In this document: positions 54,434 through 55,472 of the stretch, one piece after another
How positions within the stretch are numbered: position 1 is the stretch's first letter
How the letters are laid out: every line of letters begins with the position of its first letter
NCBI GenBank assembly: GCA_007693395.1
Contig: REDS01000146.1
Span: 1 to 55,472, forward strand
Source of the DNA: Balneolaceae bacterium
Lineage (GTDB): Bacteria > Bacteroidota > Rhodothermia > Balneolales > Balneolaceae
DNA length: 55,472 bases
Reading direction: 5' to 3'
Translations under genes and position numbers: made by a program
Notes under the pieces: model-generated
What the model saw: the letters and a program-made list of their open reading frames with translations, nothing else
Told to the model about the DNA's origin: nothing
Databases searched by the model: none

Positions 54434-55472
54434 ATGGCTAGCGAAAAAATAATTCCTATTACGATAGAAGACGAAATGCAATCATCCTACATCGATTATT
54501 CGATGTCGGTTATTGTTTCACGTGCTCTGCCCGATGTTCGGGACGGCCTTAAGCCTGTACACAGACGCGCACTCTACGGAATGAGTGATTTAGGAATGCT
54601 TCACAACAGGAACTACAAAAAAAGTGCCCGAATTGTTGGTGAGGTTTTGGGTAAGTACCACCCTCACGGCGACTCTGCTGTGTATGACTCTATCGTAAGA
54701 ATGGTACAGGAGTTTTCACTGCGCTACCCGCTGGTTGATGGCCAGGGCAACTTTGGCTCGATTGATGGTGATTCTGCAGCAGCTATGCGTTATACCGAAG
54801 TACGTATGCAGCGAATTGCTGAGGAACTTCTTACCGATATCAACAAAGATACCGTTGATTTCCAGACAAACTTTGATGACACCCTTACAGAGCCAACCGT
54901 TCTGCCGGCTATGTTGCCAAACCTTTTATTAAACGGTGCATCTGGTATTGCTGTGGGTATGGCAACAAATATGCCTCCGCACAACCTTAATGAAGTTGTT
55001 GATGGAACCGTGGCTGTAATCGATAATCCTGAGATTGAAACAAAAGATCTCATGAAGCTCATTACCGCACCTGACTTCCCCACAGGTGGTATTATTTATG
55101 GTTACGAAGGAGTGAAAGAAGCCTACGAAACCGGGCGTGGAAAAATCACCATGCGGGCACGTGCCAACACAGAGGAGCTGCGAAATGGTCGCGAGCAAAT
55201 TGTTGTGACTGAAATTCCGTATCAGGTAAATAAGGCTACGCTGATCGAGAAGATCGCATCATTAGTGCATGCAGAAAAAATCTCAGAAATCTCAGAAATT
55301 CGGGATGAATCTGACCGCGACGGTATGCGGATTGTGATTATCCTGAAACGAAATGCCAATCCGGGTGTGGTGCTGAACCAGCTGTTTAAATACACGCAAA
55401 TGCAGCAAACATTTGGCGTGATTAATCTTGCCCTGGTAAAAGGCCGGCCAAAAGTAATGGCCCTGAAAGAGC
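54434..55472 (+). CDS. gyrA: DNA gyrase subunit A (5' part; 3' end outside window)
   Basis: The first 346 codons are present. The catalytic tyrosine is Y120 in [10 protein letters not shown]. The quinolone-resistance region reads [18 protein letters not shown] with S81 and D85, the residues equivalent to E. coli S83 and D87, so the common resistance changes are absent. The start ATG ([16 protein letters not shown]) follows a short A-rich leader 92 bases after gyrB. GyrA cuts and rejoins the DNA gate that GyrB's ATP hydrolysis drives. Confidence 0.97.
   Translation, partial: MASEKIIPITIEDEMQSSYIDYSMSVIVSRALPDVRDGLKPVHRRALYGMSDLGMLHNRNYKKSARIVGEVLGKYHPHGDSAVYDSIVRMVQEFSLRYPLVDGQGNFGSIDGDSAAAMRYTEVRMQRIAEELLTDINKDTVDFQTNFDDTLTEPTVLPAMLPNLLLNGASGIAVGMATNMPPHNLNEVVDGTVAVIDNPEIETKDLMKLITAPDFPTGGIIYGYEGVKEAYETGRGKITMRARANTEELRNGREQIVVTEIPYQVNKATLIEKIASLVHAEKISEISEIRDESDRDGMRIVIILKRNANPGVVLNQLFKYTQMQQTFGVINLALVKGRPKVMALKE

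Overview
The window looks like chromosomal DNA from a member of the Bacteroidota/Rhodothermota–Balneolota group. The evidence is two SusC/SusD-type outer-membrane pairs, an rpmB–rpmG–DUF4295 ribosomal cluster, a GLUG-repeat surface protein, a CRTAC1-type FG-GAP protein, A-rich leaders without clear Shine-Dalgarno sequences, and a ribosomal promoter candidate of the TTG-N20-TAnnTTTG type. Assignment to Balneolota rather than another order is inference from the overall protein flavour. Most genes lie on the minus strand.

Layout. 1–4330: a very large secreted GLUG-repeat protein, cut by the window start. 4738–8126: an ABC exporter ATPase/permease pair and an outer-membrane barrel protein. 8210–11026: uvrA. 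11213–12228: a small membrane protein convergent with a secreted beta-carbonic anhydrase. 12397–14939: two back-to-back secreted amidohydrolases, one of which has lost its metal ligands. 15019–25134: a minus-strand catabolic cluster. In transcription order it encodes a 29-residue membrane peptide, a sodium:solute symporter, an unknown 179-residue protein, a CitE-type CoA lyase, an acyl-CoA dehydrogenase, a CaiB-type CoA-transferase, a MaoC-type hydratase, an MmgE/PrpD protein, an aldehyde dehydrogenase and, after a gap, an alcohol dehydrogenase. The transferase/hydratase/lyase trio together with MmgE/PrpD and acyl-CoA dehydrogenase matches the known composition of bacterial itaconate-degradation clusters.

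25246–42382: an MBL-fold hydrolase resembling N-acyl-homoserine lactonases and a 1102-residue FG-GAP/ASPIC-UnbV protein, then a polysaccharide-utilisation-like locus with two tandem SusC/SusD operons. Divergent from these is a CBM9-like protein followed by a glycoside-hydrolase-like protein. Two near-identical LacI-type palindromes (core TGGAACCGGTTCCA) lie upstream of the two susC genes. The second also lies upstream of the divergent CBM9 gene, which suggests one regulator controls all three transcription units. No LacI-family gene is in the window.

42473–55472: a small lipoprotein and an orphan gene precede argS. Housekeeping genes follow: a methyltransferase, a SAM hydrolase (DUF62), dnaN, a MarR regulator, yqeY–cvpA–tyrS, DUF4295–rpmG–rpmB, gyrB, and gyrA cut by the window end. 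I saw no tRNA, rRNA, CRISPR array, insertion sequence or phage genes.
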